From an uncultured Porphyromonadaceae bacterium (GTDB lineage Bacteria; Bacteroidota; Bacteroidia; Bacteroidales; Barnesiellaceae): 29,158 bases of DNA. The notes under the pieces were generated by a model that did not search any database, was not told the DNA's origin, and worked only from the letters and a program-made list of their open reading frames with translations. Both the position numbers and the translations under genes were made by a program. Where the stretch lies: NCBI GenBank assembly GCA_900538555.1, contig UPYI01000023.1:1-29158 (forward strand), read 5' to 3'. Shown piece by piece: positions 7,385 to 15,461 of this stretch (positions within the stretch are counted from its first letter, which is position 1; each line of letters begins with the position of its first letter).

Positions 7385-8956
7385 ATGGCATCGAATAACA
7401 CCCGAATGACCCCTCGTCAGAAGATGATAAACTTGATGTATATCGTCTTGACGGCCATGTTGGCGCTCAACGTATCGTCCGACGTGCTGAACGGATTTCG
7501 TCAGGTGTCGGCGGGCTTGGAGCGTTCGACCGAAAACGCTTCTTCGCAAAACGAGGGACTTTATCGCCAGCTTGCCGATTTCAACGAGCAAAACCCGGAA
7601 AAGGGCGGCGTGTGGTTTTCCAAGTCGCAGGAGGTAAAAATGGAAACCGGTCGGTTGTATCACTTGATCGACTCGTTGAAACTGGTGATCGCCCAAAAGG
7701 CGGACGGCAAAGATGCCGATGTTTCGAATATCGAGAATCAGGACGATCTGGAAGCCGCATCGTATGTCATGCTCTCTCCGAGCCAGATGAACGGTTCGCG
7801 GTTGCGGAAAAGCATCGACGACTATCGTTCGTATATTCGCGAGATCATGACCGATTCGGTGAAACAGGCGGCGATCGACAGCTACCTTTCCACTACTATC
7901 CAGACGCGGGGCAACGTATCTCCGTCGCCTACGATCTGGGAAGAAACTCTGTTTGAGAATATGCCCGTGGTAGCGGCAGTAACGATTCTGACCAAGATAC
8001 AGAGCGACGTACGTTACGCCGAGGGTGAAGCGTTGCGTACGCTGATCAATAACATCGATGTCGGTGATGTGCGTGTGAACCAGTTGAACGCCTTCGTGAT
8101 TCCTAATTCCAAGCACATTATCCGGGGCGGTTCGTATTCGGCGAATATCGTATTGGCTGCAATAGACACTACGCAACGTCCGAATATCTACATCAACGGC
8201 GTGGCTTTGCCCGACGAAAAGAACGGACTGTATGAAGTGGTATGTAACAAGTCGGGTATATACGATTTCTCCGGATATCTGGAAGTGCCTCACGGCGACG
8301 GATCATTGACACGTCACGATTTCAAATCGTCTTATACGGTGGTGGAACCGTCGGCAACGGTTTCGGCTACCTTGATGAACGTGCTCTATGCCGGTATTGA
8401 AAACCCGGTGAGCATATCGGTTCCCGGTGTTCCGAACCATGCCATACAGGCTACCATGAGCAACGGCCGCCTGTCGCGCCGGGGCGATATGTGGGAAGCC
8501 CGTCCCGACAAGGTGGGCGACGAAGCGGTGATTACCGTAACCGCCACGATGGACGGACGTTCGCAGACGGTGGCGCGTACTTCGTTCCGGGTTCGTAAAT
8601 TGCCCGATCCTATGCCCTACGTCATATACAAGGATGCGCAAGGATATGAACAGAGATACAAAGGCGGCAAGCCTTTCCCGAAAACGCAGTTGCTGGCTTC
8701 TCCCGGTATCGGGGCGGCAATCGACGACGACTTGTTGAATGTAAGCTACAAAGTGTTGCGTTTCGAAACCGTATTCTTCGATTCGATGGGCAATGCGATT
8801 CCGGAGGTTTCGGATGGTGCCGATTTCTCGCAGCGGCAGAAGGATTCGTTCCGCCGTCTTTCGCGGGGAAAACGCTTCTACATCTCCAACGTGCGGGTGA
8901 TCGGGCCCGACGGAATTGAGCGCGATTTGTCGCCGATAGAAGTGAAGGTGAATTGA
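7385..8956 (+). CDS. gldM: Type IX secretion system motor/stator-spanning protein GldM/PorM
   Basis: A 523-residue protein with one N-terminal membrane helix (about 15-33) and a large periplasmic part made of four domains in the known structures. The start MASNNTRMTPRQKMINLMY carries the family motif PRQKMINLMY; R11 corresponds to the conserved Arg that pairs with the GldL glutamate. After the helix there is a helical domain (about 35-220) followed by beta-rich Ig-like domains to the end. GldM carries torque from the membrane motor across the periplasm to the GldK/GldN ring. Length matches the family (about 510-525). It lies 2 bases after gldL and 50 bases before gldN. Confidence 0.96.
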   Translation: MASNNTRMTPRQKMINLMYIVLTAMLALNVSSDVLNGFRQVSAGLERSTENASSQNEGLYRQLADFNEQNPEKGGVWFSKSQEVKMETGRLYHLIDSLKLVIAQKADGKDADVSNIENQDDLEAASYVMLSPSQMNGSRLRKSIDDYRSYIREIMTDSVKQAAIDSYLSTTIQTRGNVSPSPTIWEETLFENMPVVAAVTILTKIQSDVRYAEGEALRTLINNIDVGDVRVNQLNAFVIPNSKHIIRGGSYSANIVLAAIDTTQRPNIYINGVALPDEKNGLYEVVCNKSGIYDFSGYLEVPHGDGSLTRHDFKSSYTVVEPSATVSATLMNVLYAGIENPVSISVPGVPNHAIQATMSNGRLSRRGDMWEARPDKVGDEAVITVTATMDGRSQTVARTSFRVRKLPDPMPYVIYKDAQGYEQRYKGGKPFPKTQLLASPGIGAAIDDDLLNVSYKVLRFETVFFDSMGNAIPEVSDGADFSQRQKDSFRRLSRGKRFYISNVRVIGPDGIERDLSPIEVKVN

Positions 8957-9006
8957 TCGGAATGCCGGCGGTTCACGGATGAGAAAAGAAAATAATAACT
9001 CTTTAT

Positions 9007-10185
9007 ATGAAAAGAATGAAAGGTTTATGGGTCGCAGGGTTCGCTCTCTGCCTGTCGTTGCCACTGGTGGAGGCACAGAACGTGGTGATGAAGAAGTCTG
9101 ACAGCCAGTCTTCCTCAAAGAGCGGCAATTTGACCGTACGGGCACAATCGCTTTATGATTCTTCGGAGAAATCGGATGCGGATACTCCGTGGATGCGTGT
9201 GGTGTATCGTCAGATCGACTTGACCAAAGAGGTGAATATGCCTCTTTATTATCCCGAAGAGAGTACGGAGGAGCAGGAGAATCTGTTTCGTATCATCATG
9301 CGGTTGCTTACCGAAAATCAGATAGACGCATACGAATACCTCGACGGTCGTGAATTGTTTACCGACGAATACAAAATCGACGTGAAAGAGATGCTCGACC
9401 GTTTCCATGTGTTGTATTCCGAGAAAGAGGGTAGCACCGAGAAAAATCCGCAGTTCGTTATCGAAGAGAGCGACGTTCCGTGTAACGAGATCCTGTCGTA
9501 TTACATCGTGGAGAAATGGGTGTTCGACCGCACCGTGTCGCGGGTACGTTCGCAAGTCGAAGCCATCTGCCCGGTGTTGCACCGCATGGGCGATTTTGGC
9601 GATGAAGCGGTCCGTTACCCGATGTTCTGGATCAAATACGACGTATTGCAGCCCTATATTGCCCGGCAGTACATCATGACCAGCAGTGCGAACAATGTCC
9701 AGCAATACAATTTCGATGATTTCTTCCAGTTGAGAATGTACGACGGGGAGATTTACAAGACCAAGAATCTGAAAAACCTGTCGTTGCGGCAGATGTATCC
9801 GTCCGACTCGTTATTGAAAGTGGCTCAGGATAGCATAGAACGCGAATTACGCGATTTCGATAAGCATCTGTGGGTATCTACGCCCGAAGAGATTGCCAAA
9901 GCCAAAGCTGAAAAAGCACGTCGTGAACAGGAGCAGGTAGCCAAAGAGAAAGCGGCTGCCGGAGAAACGCCTGCTGCCGAAGCTACCGAACCCCGCTCTA
10001 CCCGATCGGCAAGAAGCGGACGGAGCAGTAGAGGAACGGCCGAAACCACCTCTTCGCGTCGTAGCACGTCATCATCTAATACCCAGAAAACCAAACAACC
10101 CAAAGTGAAGAAGAGCAAGAGCCCGTCATCGTCCTCATCGTCTTCTTCGTCGGCAGTACGTTCTGTACGCCGTACCCGTAGATAA
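9007..10185 (+). CDS. gldN: Type IX secretion system ring protein GldN/PorN
   Basis: A 392-residue periplasmic protein with signal peptide MKRMKGLWVAGFALCLSLPL (cleavage near VEA-QN, residue 23). The conserved GldN/PorN core covers about 55-290, with PWMRVVYRQIDL, DPxx-like NMPLYYPEE, VEKWVFDRTVSRV, PMFWIKYDVLQPYIARQYI and the DDFFQLRMYDGEIYKT stretch. It binds GldK to build the periplasmic ring. The last 95 or so residues (297-392) are different: an Ala/Lys/Glu helix, then a basic Ser/Arg/Lys region with a run of ten serines, ending VRSVRRTRR. PorN and GldN usually end soon after the core, so this tail is an extension. A start at the next ATG (9019) is possible but shortens the basic n-region. 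Confidence 0.93.
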   Translation: MKRMKGLWVAGFALCLSLPLVEAQNVVMKKSDSQSSSKSGNLTVRAQSLYDSSEKSDADTPWMRVVYRQIDLTKEVNMPLYYPEESTEEQENLFRIIMRLLTENQIDAYEYLDGRELFTDEYKIDVKEMLDRFHVLYSEKEGSTEKNPQFVIEESDVPCNEILSYYIVEKWVFDRTVSRVRSQVEAICPVLHRMGDFGDEAVRYPMFWIKYDVLQPYIARQYIMTSSANNVQQYNFDDFFQLRMYDGEIYKTKNLKNLSLRQMYPSDSLLKVAQDSIERELRDFDKHLWVSTPEEIAKAKAEKARREQEQVAKEKAAAGETPAAEATEPRSTRSARSGRSSRGTAETTSSRRSTSSSNTQKTKQPKVKKSKSPSSSSSSSSSAVRSVRRTRR

Positions 10186-10206
10186 AGCGGTTGTCCGAAT
10201 ACAGGG

Positions 10207-10253
10207 AAAGAGGGGTTGTATCGAAATGCAAGGTTTCGATACAACCCCTCTTT
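10207..10253. terminator. Terminator hairpin of the T9SS operon, member of a dispersed hairpin family
   Basis: A perfect 20-bp inverted repeat: the left arm is 10207-10226, the right arm TTTCGATACAACCCCTCTTT is 10234-10253, and the loop has 7 bases. It begins 21 bases after the gldN stop. The core GGGTTGTATCGAAA recurs with small changes at 21617-21669 and 24983-25024. Confidence 0.85.
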
Positions 10254-10612
10254 CGGTGCGTTAGAATGCCTGAGATGCAAGGCGCAGAGGATGAGGACGA
10301 CAGGGGGTTACTAACCGACTTGGTCCGGCTTCCGATGGCAACGCAGCCGGTCGGACATTATGCGACACCGTTTTTCGTTTTTTATCGGGCGAATCTGTTT
10401 ATTCTCATGCACCTTTTCTTGCCTCAGCATAGCTCGAACAAGTTCGGCTCTGCTTTCGGCTTATCGAAAACGTTCATTTTTCGGATATGTATTATAGGGT
10501 GCGGTTGGCATTCTCCCGCATCTCCCGGCAATGTATCTGCTTCGATAGTGCCTGTATTCGGGGAAACAAGACGGTTCGTGTGCCCGTATCGGATGTTTCG
10601 GGACAATAAACA
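10254..10612. other. Gene-free region after the T9SS operon
   Basis: About 360 bases lie between two terminators. A plus-strand reading to 10637 passes through both the gldN terminator and the 10613 hairpin and resembles no protein, so it is not called. The only structure seen is the short repeat copy at 10421-10462. No promoter or RNA gene is clear. Confidence 0.5.
10421..10462. repeat. Short intergenic repeat, copy A
   Basis: GCCTCAGCATAG, then a small hairpin CGAAC-AA-GTTCG, then CTCTGCTTTCGGCTT. The flanks match copy B at 24900-24951 (GCCTCGGCATA...CTTCTGCGCTCGGCTT) while the hairpin between them differs in sequence and length. Function unknown. Confidence 0.5.
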
Positions 10613-10646
10613 AAGGGCAGCCCAAAATCGGTTTTGAGCTGCCCTT
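10613..10646 (-). terminator. Terminator of the 1540-residue T9SS client gene
   Basis: AAGGGCAGCCCAAAA (10613-10627) pairs with TTTTGAGCTGCCCTT (10632-10646) around a 4-base loop, with a single mismatched (wobble) pair. It starts 22 bases beyond the stop codon of the minus-strand gene and, being nearly symmetric with A/T arms, could act on both strands. Confidence 0.8.
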
Positions 10647-10667
10647 CGCTATCTGTTTACCGAACGA

Positions 10668-13600
10668 TTACGGTACGATGACTTTGACCGTCGATCCGTT
10701 CACATGGACGAGATAAACGCCCGGAGCGACACGGATGTATTCGTTTGAGGTTATGGCTTCACGTTGCGTGATCAGTTGCCCGTCGATGGAATATACCGAG
10801 GCATTCGCTCCGGCAAATCCGATGAGGGCGATCTGTCCGGATACGACACCGATTCTGCCGGCAACCGTAGTGCCGTCGATTCCCGACAACTGTGCGATGT
10901 AGCTGTTCGACATCGGATGTTCGGTGACATCGCCCAGCAACTCGGTCAGTACGCTCACGTTGTAGCGGTCGCCGATCTTGGCTCCGGAAACATTGAATGT
11001 GTTCGTTTCGAGCCGTTCTGCGATCTTTTCTCCGTTGCGGTAGATGTTGTATCCTATCAATCGGGCATCGGTGATGGGCGAATAGAATATATCGTCGAGG
11101 CATATACCGAATATGTCGATGCAGCGGTAATGGAAAGCAAAGTACCGGGCATCTTCCGGAAGGGTGACTTCGAGCGGATTCCAACCGATTCTATTTTGGG
11201 AGAATGTACGCAAGAGGGTGAAATCGCTCGTTTCGCGTCCGGTGGTCGAGTATAATACATCGACCGATTCGGCTCCGTAGGTGCTGGACAGGATGTTGAA
11301 ACGGAAGCTGACTTTCGATCCGCCTTTCACTTCGGTGGAGATGAGCCAGTCGTCGGCAGCCGAACCGTCGTCGGGCGTTACCGCCATGAAGAACTGGCTT
11401 CCGCTGTATGCGGTCATTTCGATATTAGAGCCTGTTTCGTCGCAGTTCATCACTTGGAAACCTTTGGGCGAGTACATTCCGGGGTAGTCGAATCCTAATC
11501 CGCATACGTCTTTACCGTCTCCGTCGATGTTCAGCCACGGTCCGATGTTGTTGTCGTAGCTGTACGGTGTGTAGGATTCGATATCGTCGTTACCGATCAA
11601 TATGATTTCGGGAGCAGTCCACGAGAGTTCGAGGCTTCCGTCGCTGCCTAATTTACCGGAGAGGTCGGTTACGACCGGATGCTGTCCGGCAGAGATCGTG
11701 ATTTCGGTATAGTCGCTGTTGTCCGACATTTTTTCATCGTTGAAATCGACTAATTCGAAAGTCAGCGTGTGAGTGCCGAGATGGTCGGCAACAGGGGCGA
11801 ACCGGTATGTATAATTACCCGATTTTCCCGGTTGCAGGGTGGTTTCCGTCGGCATTGTCGCGCATTCGAACGTTTCGGTATAATCTTTTCCGTCGGAGAG
11901 CGTGCAACGTGTTTGCGGCAATTCGACGGCTTTTTCGCTTTCGTTGGTTACCGTGGCGGTAATGGTATAGGTTTCGCCGAGTACCATTTCCCGATTCGTT
12001 TTAAGCGACACGGCAAGCTGACGTTGGTAGATCGGTTTTATTTCGTAACCGCCCATGATAAACATCTGCGGAGCGGCATCGAAGTCGATTTCGAGGTACA
12101 GGTTCGCCCATTTCTTGCCGAGTACTTCGGCGGGGAGTTGCAGGGTATAGTCAGCCCATTGCTCTGTTCCGGTCGGTGTGATTTCTCCTACTTCGATTGC
12201 CGGTTGGTCGAATACGTTTGCCATGACGCGGAAGCGGGCGGCAAGCCGGGTCGAGAAGAGAGAGAACGTTACCTGTGCGGCAGGGATGTCTTGTGTCGAG
12301 AATTTCGGCAGGTCGAGTCGTCCGTGCGAAGCTCCGCCTTCCTCTATTTCGTAGCAGATCAATGCCTTGTATCCTTTACCGGAGAGTGAAGGATGGATCA
12401 GACCCGGATCGTCGAAGAACCAGTTGGTCGAATAGCTGTTGTCGGGTGTCGGCGTAACTAACGGTTGATACATGGCTCTGCCGGAGGTGAAATCTTCGAG
12501 CATGGGCAGCGGGTAGGGCGTACCGAGTATGCCGTAGCAGATGGCAAGATCCGATTCCCCTTTTTCGTTGATGGCGGATATACCTACGAAAGCGACATCT
12601 TGCAGTTTCGACGGATCTACACTGAGGGTATAGCTGTCGGTTCCGACGGGTATTTCCGCTACTTTGTTCCACATACTGCCGCTTTCATCGACCGGTGTGT
12701 AGACGGCGTGGGTGAGGCGGTCGGTCAATACGGCTCCGCCGTTTGCTCCGGATGCGTTGTCCTCCCATACGATCGTGATCGAGAGATTGTCCTCACTGAT
12801 TGTGGATGTGGTTATCACGGGCGACGAGGGTCTGTCGATACCGCAGCGTACGCTGACTGTCGTACTTTGTCCGGCTCCGTCGGTCGCAGATTCTACCGCG
12901 ATCGTGATTTGGTTCGTTCCGTCTTTGGTCGTCAGGGTGACGCTTTGTTCCGATCCGGGCAATCCGTTTACGGTTCGGCTATCGCCGGTCGGAGAGGTTA
13001 CTGTGGCTGTAAGGGCAGTGCCGTCGGGCAACGAAGTGCCGCGGATCGTCTGTGTCGGCATCTTGAATCCGATCACTGCCGACAATGCACCGGTCGGATC
13101 GGGTTTTGCGGTTATATCCGTACAGGCGGCGGGAGCGTCGGCTGAAAGTCCGGAGTCTTCGAAACGGATGTTTTTGATCGAAAGCGTATGACCTTCCGCT
13201 CCGGTAGTACGGTGGATTCCGATTACATAGTTTCCGGCTTCGGGTGCGATGAACGAAGCGGTGAGCGGTTCGTAGAGATAGGTGGTCATATTCTCTTTGG
13301 AGATGACAGCAGTCATGGATGCGGGATCGGCTTCGCGTCCGATGCAGATATCGAATGTTTCGGGGAAACGTTCGAGGTAAGCTCGTGCTTCGACGCTGAG
13401 TGTATAGATGCGGCTCAGATCATCGATACCGAATGCCGGAGTGAATATCCAGTCGTCCGACGGAGCGTCGTTTGCCGTGCGGCAGACAACCACACCTGCA
13501 CCGGTGTTGTAGTCCCACGTATTGCCGTCGTTGTTGGCGTCGATGATGGGGAGTGTTTCGAATTCTCCCGCAGTGGGTTGCATGAAGAACGGCAGCGGGT

Positions 13601-15290
13601 AGACATATCCGTCGGGTTGTTTGACGATGATTTCCCTTATGCTGGCGGTGCTGACAAGCTCCTGCTCGTTCTCGGTGATGAATGCGCTGGCGGCAAGGAT
13701 ATGGTGGCCGAGCGTAAGTTCCATAGAAACCGGAACGTCAGTGCCGGGTGTTCCCGGTTCGATGCGGCGGTATTCCGTGCCATCGACCGAAACGATCGCT
13801 CCTACGGACGATTCGAGCGGTTGGGCGTCTACGGTAAGCGAAGGCAGTTTGAGTATGATCTCGCCTTGTGTGCCGTTGAAGTTCACGGACTTGAATTCCG
13901 GTGCGGCAGGGGTGTTGTCGGGAGCCGCGGTGATGGTGATATTCCGGACGAAAAGATTCCATTGGTCGCGTTCGCTGGTAGCATGTATGCCGACGAACCA
14001 GCGTCCGCCTTCGGTAAGGGTTATTTTCCCTTCGCGCGTCTCCCATATCGTGTTGGTGACGGAGAAGTTCATCATGGCGGTCATGGCATCGGGCGAGGCT
14101 GTACGTCCGGCACAGATTTCAAATGCCTCCGGCGAATTTCTGTCGGCGCATTTCGTATCGATTGTAAAGTCGAAAGCTCCGCCTTTGCTCCCGAAATCAA
14201 TGACCGGGAGGAAGATCCAGTCGTCGGCGTTGTTCGATCCGTATGAATACTGGGCTGCCTGCTCGCTGGTGCTGTATGTCCACGAATTACCGTCGTTATT
14301 GGCATCGACCGTAAAGCATTCGTCATTGTATTCGTCTGCGGTCAGGCTCATCGACAACGGCAGTGTCTTGGCTTCGTCGGATATAGCCCGCACCTGTTCC
14401 GATACGGGTTCGCTGTTTAGAACGGATGCGCCGTCGGTAAGGTATGCCGTATAGGTGATAGTATGCATCTTGGCAGGGAGCGTCAGGGATATATCTTTAT
14501 CTTCGCCGGGGAGGCAGGAACTGAAATCGTGAGCTTGTTCACCATCGACATCGACCCGCAACCCGACATTTCCTTCGATCGGATTTCCTTGAAGAGTGTG
14601 TGTCGGCAGGGTTACCACGGCGGTGTAGGATAACCCGTTTATTGCGCTCGATTTGATTTGCGGGCTGAGCGGTATGGGGTGAGACAGCGACGAAAGGGCG
14701 ATGTTGCGAATCCAGATGCCGCTTTGGTATTTAGCCGAATTGGCATGTATGCCCAAATATAACAATCCGGAAGACGGGGCGGCGAACATGGTTTCGTACG
14801 TTTCCCATTGCGTATGCGACAGGTCGTCTTTGTCCATGACGATTGTCATGCTTTCCGGAGAGGCTTCGGCACCGATTCCCACTTCGAAACACTCTTTATC
14901 GCTGCTATATTGAGCTTTCATTTCCAACGAAAGGGAGAGGAATGTTTCTCCTTCGGCAACTAAAACGGGAATGTATGCCCAGTCGTCGGCAGGATTGTTG
15001 TAGTCGTATCCGTATTTGATGTATCCGGCAGTCATGTAAGTCCATGTCTTGCCGTCGTTGTTTACGTCTTCGATTGTGAAGCGGTTGAAATCATCTTGCG
15101 TAGGATCGATCACAAACGGGACTTGAAATGGAACTCCGGCGGCATTGGCTTTGGGAAGCATACGCTTGGGGTTCAGCAACTTCGTTGTAGCGCCTTGGGT
15201 CTTTACAGGAACGACCGGCTGTGCGGCTTCGACGATTCCTGTACTTCCTGTCAGGAGGAAGAGGACAAGCAGAAGATGTAGCTTTTTCAT
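10668..15290 (-). CDS. Secreted multidomain choice-of-anchor J/Fn3-type protein with T9SS C-terminal sorting domain
   Basis: A 1540-residue secreted protein with signal peptide MKKLHLLLVLFLLTGSTGI (cleavage near residue 22). Three repeats of about 255 residues follow (roughly 55-305, 310-560, 565-820). Each has a jelly-roll module of the cleaved-adhesin/choice-of-anchor J type with a DxNNDGxxW loop (76-84, 329-337, 584-592) and a DDWxxxP strand, then an Ig-like domain. An Fn3-like domain (about 820-920), a fourth jelly roll (925-1090), a CARDB-like domain (1090-1200) and a fifth jelly roll with DGDGKD (1225-1405) come next. The final 70 residues (SVYSIDGQLI...VAPGVYLVHVNGSTVKVIVP) match the type A sorting domain, so the T9SS should export it and attach or release it at the surface. 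No protease or glycosidase catalytic domain is seen; adhesion or ligand binding is the best guess. It converges on the T9SS operon. Confidence 0.9.
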   Translation of the reverse strand: MKKLHLLLVLFLLTGSTGIVEAAQPVVPVKTQGATTKLLNPKRMLPKANAAGVPFQVPFVIDPTQDDFNRFTIEDVNNDGKTWTYMTAGYIKYGYDYNNPADDWAYIPVLVAEGETFLSLSLEMKAQYSSDKECFEVGIGAEASPESMTIVMDKDDLSHTQWETYETMFAAPSSGLLYLGIHANSAKYQSGIWIRNIALSSLSHPIPLSPQIKSSAINGLSYTAVVTLPTHTLQGNPIEGNVGLRVDVDGEQAHDFSSCLPGEDKDISLTLPAKMHTITYTAYLTDGASVLNSEPVSEQVRAISDEAKTLPLSMSLTADEYNDECFTVDANNDGNSWTYSTSEQAAQYSYGSNNADDWIFLPVIDFGSKGGAFDFTIDTKCADRNSPEAFEICAGRTASPDAMTAMMNFSVTNTIWETREGKITLTEGGRWFVGIHATSERDQWNLFVRNITITAAPDNTPAAPEFKSVNFNGTQGEIILKLPSLTVDAQPLESSVGAIVSVDGTEYRRIEPGTPGTDVPVSMELTLGHHILAASAFITENEQELVSTASIREIIVKQPDGYVYPLPFFMQPTAGEFETLPIIDANNDGNTWDYNTGAGVVVCRTANDAPSDDWIFTPAFGIDDLSRIYTLSVEARAYLERFPETFDICIGREADPASMTAVISKENMTTYLYEPLTASFIAPEAGNYVIGIHRTTGAEGHTLSIKNIRFEDSGLSADAPAACTDITAKPDPTGALSAVIGFKMPTQTIRGTSLPDGTALTATVTSPTGDSRTVNGLPGSEQSVTLTTKDGTNQITIAVESATDGAGQSTTVSVRCGIDRPSSPVITTSTISEDNLSITIVWEDNASGANGGAVLTDRLTHAVYTPVDESGSMWNKVAEIPVGTDSYTLSVDPSKLQDVAFVGISAINEKGESDLAICYGILGTPYPLPMLEDFTSGRAMYQPLVTPTPDNSYSTNWFFDDPGLIHPSLSGKGYKALICYEIEEGGASHGRLDLPKFSTQDIPAAQVTFSLFSTRLAARFRVMANVFDQPAIEVGEITPTGTEQWADYTLQLPAEVLGKKWANLYLEIDFDAAPQMFIMGGYEIKPIYQRQLAVSLKTNREMVLGETYTITATVTNESEKAVELPQTRCTLSDGKDYTETFECATMPTETTLQPGKSGNYTYRFAPVADHLGTHTLTFELVDFNDEKMSDNSDYTEITISAGQHPVVTDLSGKLGSDGSLELSWTAPEIILIGNDDIESYTPYSYDNNIGPWLNIDGDGKDVCGLGFDYPGMYSPKGFQVMNCDETGSNIEMTAYSGSQFFMAVTPDDGSAADDWLISTEVKGGSKVSFRFNILSSTYGAESVDVLYSTTGRETSDFTLLRTFSQNRIGWNPLEVTLPEDARYFAFHYRCIDIFGICLDDIFYSPITDARLIGYNIYRNGEKIAERLETNTFNVSGAKIGDRYNVSVLTELLGDVTEHPMSNSYIAQLSGIDGTTVAGRIGVVSGQIALIGFAGANASVYSIDGQLITQREAITSNEYIRVAPGVYLVHVNGSTVKVIVP

Positions 15291-15329
15291 TTAATAGGGG
15301 TTTTGTAAATAGATAATAATGCTAAAATA

Positions 15330-15362
15330 CAAATATAATATAATTTCTATAAAAAGAACAAA
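15330..15362 (-). promoter_or_regulatory. Promoter of the T9SS client gene
   Basis: On the minus strand TTTG (15359-15362), 21 bases, then TATATTTG (15330-15337) is a full match to the Bacteroidetes promoter. The expected start site near 15324 gives a leader of about 33 bases before the ATG at 15290. Confidence 0.65.
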
Positions 15363-15442
15363 TTTATATCCTCTTAATAATGAGTAAAAATTAACGCTTT
15401 TTGCTGCTCGTTTCGTTAAAATGCACTATCTTCGTTTGCGAA

Positions 15443-15450
15443 TATCTTTG
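15443..15450 (+). promoter_or_regulatory. Possible -7 box of rpoN
   Basis: TATCTTTG is a perfect TAnnTTTG match but lies only 11 bases before the rpoN ATG at 15462, which would give a leader of a few bases, and no -33 TTTG is correctly spaced. A second, imperfect box (TATCTTCG, 15427-15434) has TTTG 23 bases upstream at 15400-15403. Confidence 0.3.
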
Positions 15451-15461
15451 TGTGTCGATAT

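Noticed and set aside
10191..10637. A 148-codon plus-strand frame after gldN
   Set aside because: It runs through the gldN terminator and into the terminator of the opposite gene, has no recognisable domain and no good start signal.
13188..14246. A 352-codon plus-strand frame, and others at 11769-12389 and 12465-13145, inside the large T9SS client gene
   Set aside because: They are opposite a protein with a signal peptide, repeated domains and a sorting domain, and themselves look like random Cys/Arg/Gly-rich translations.
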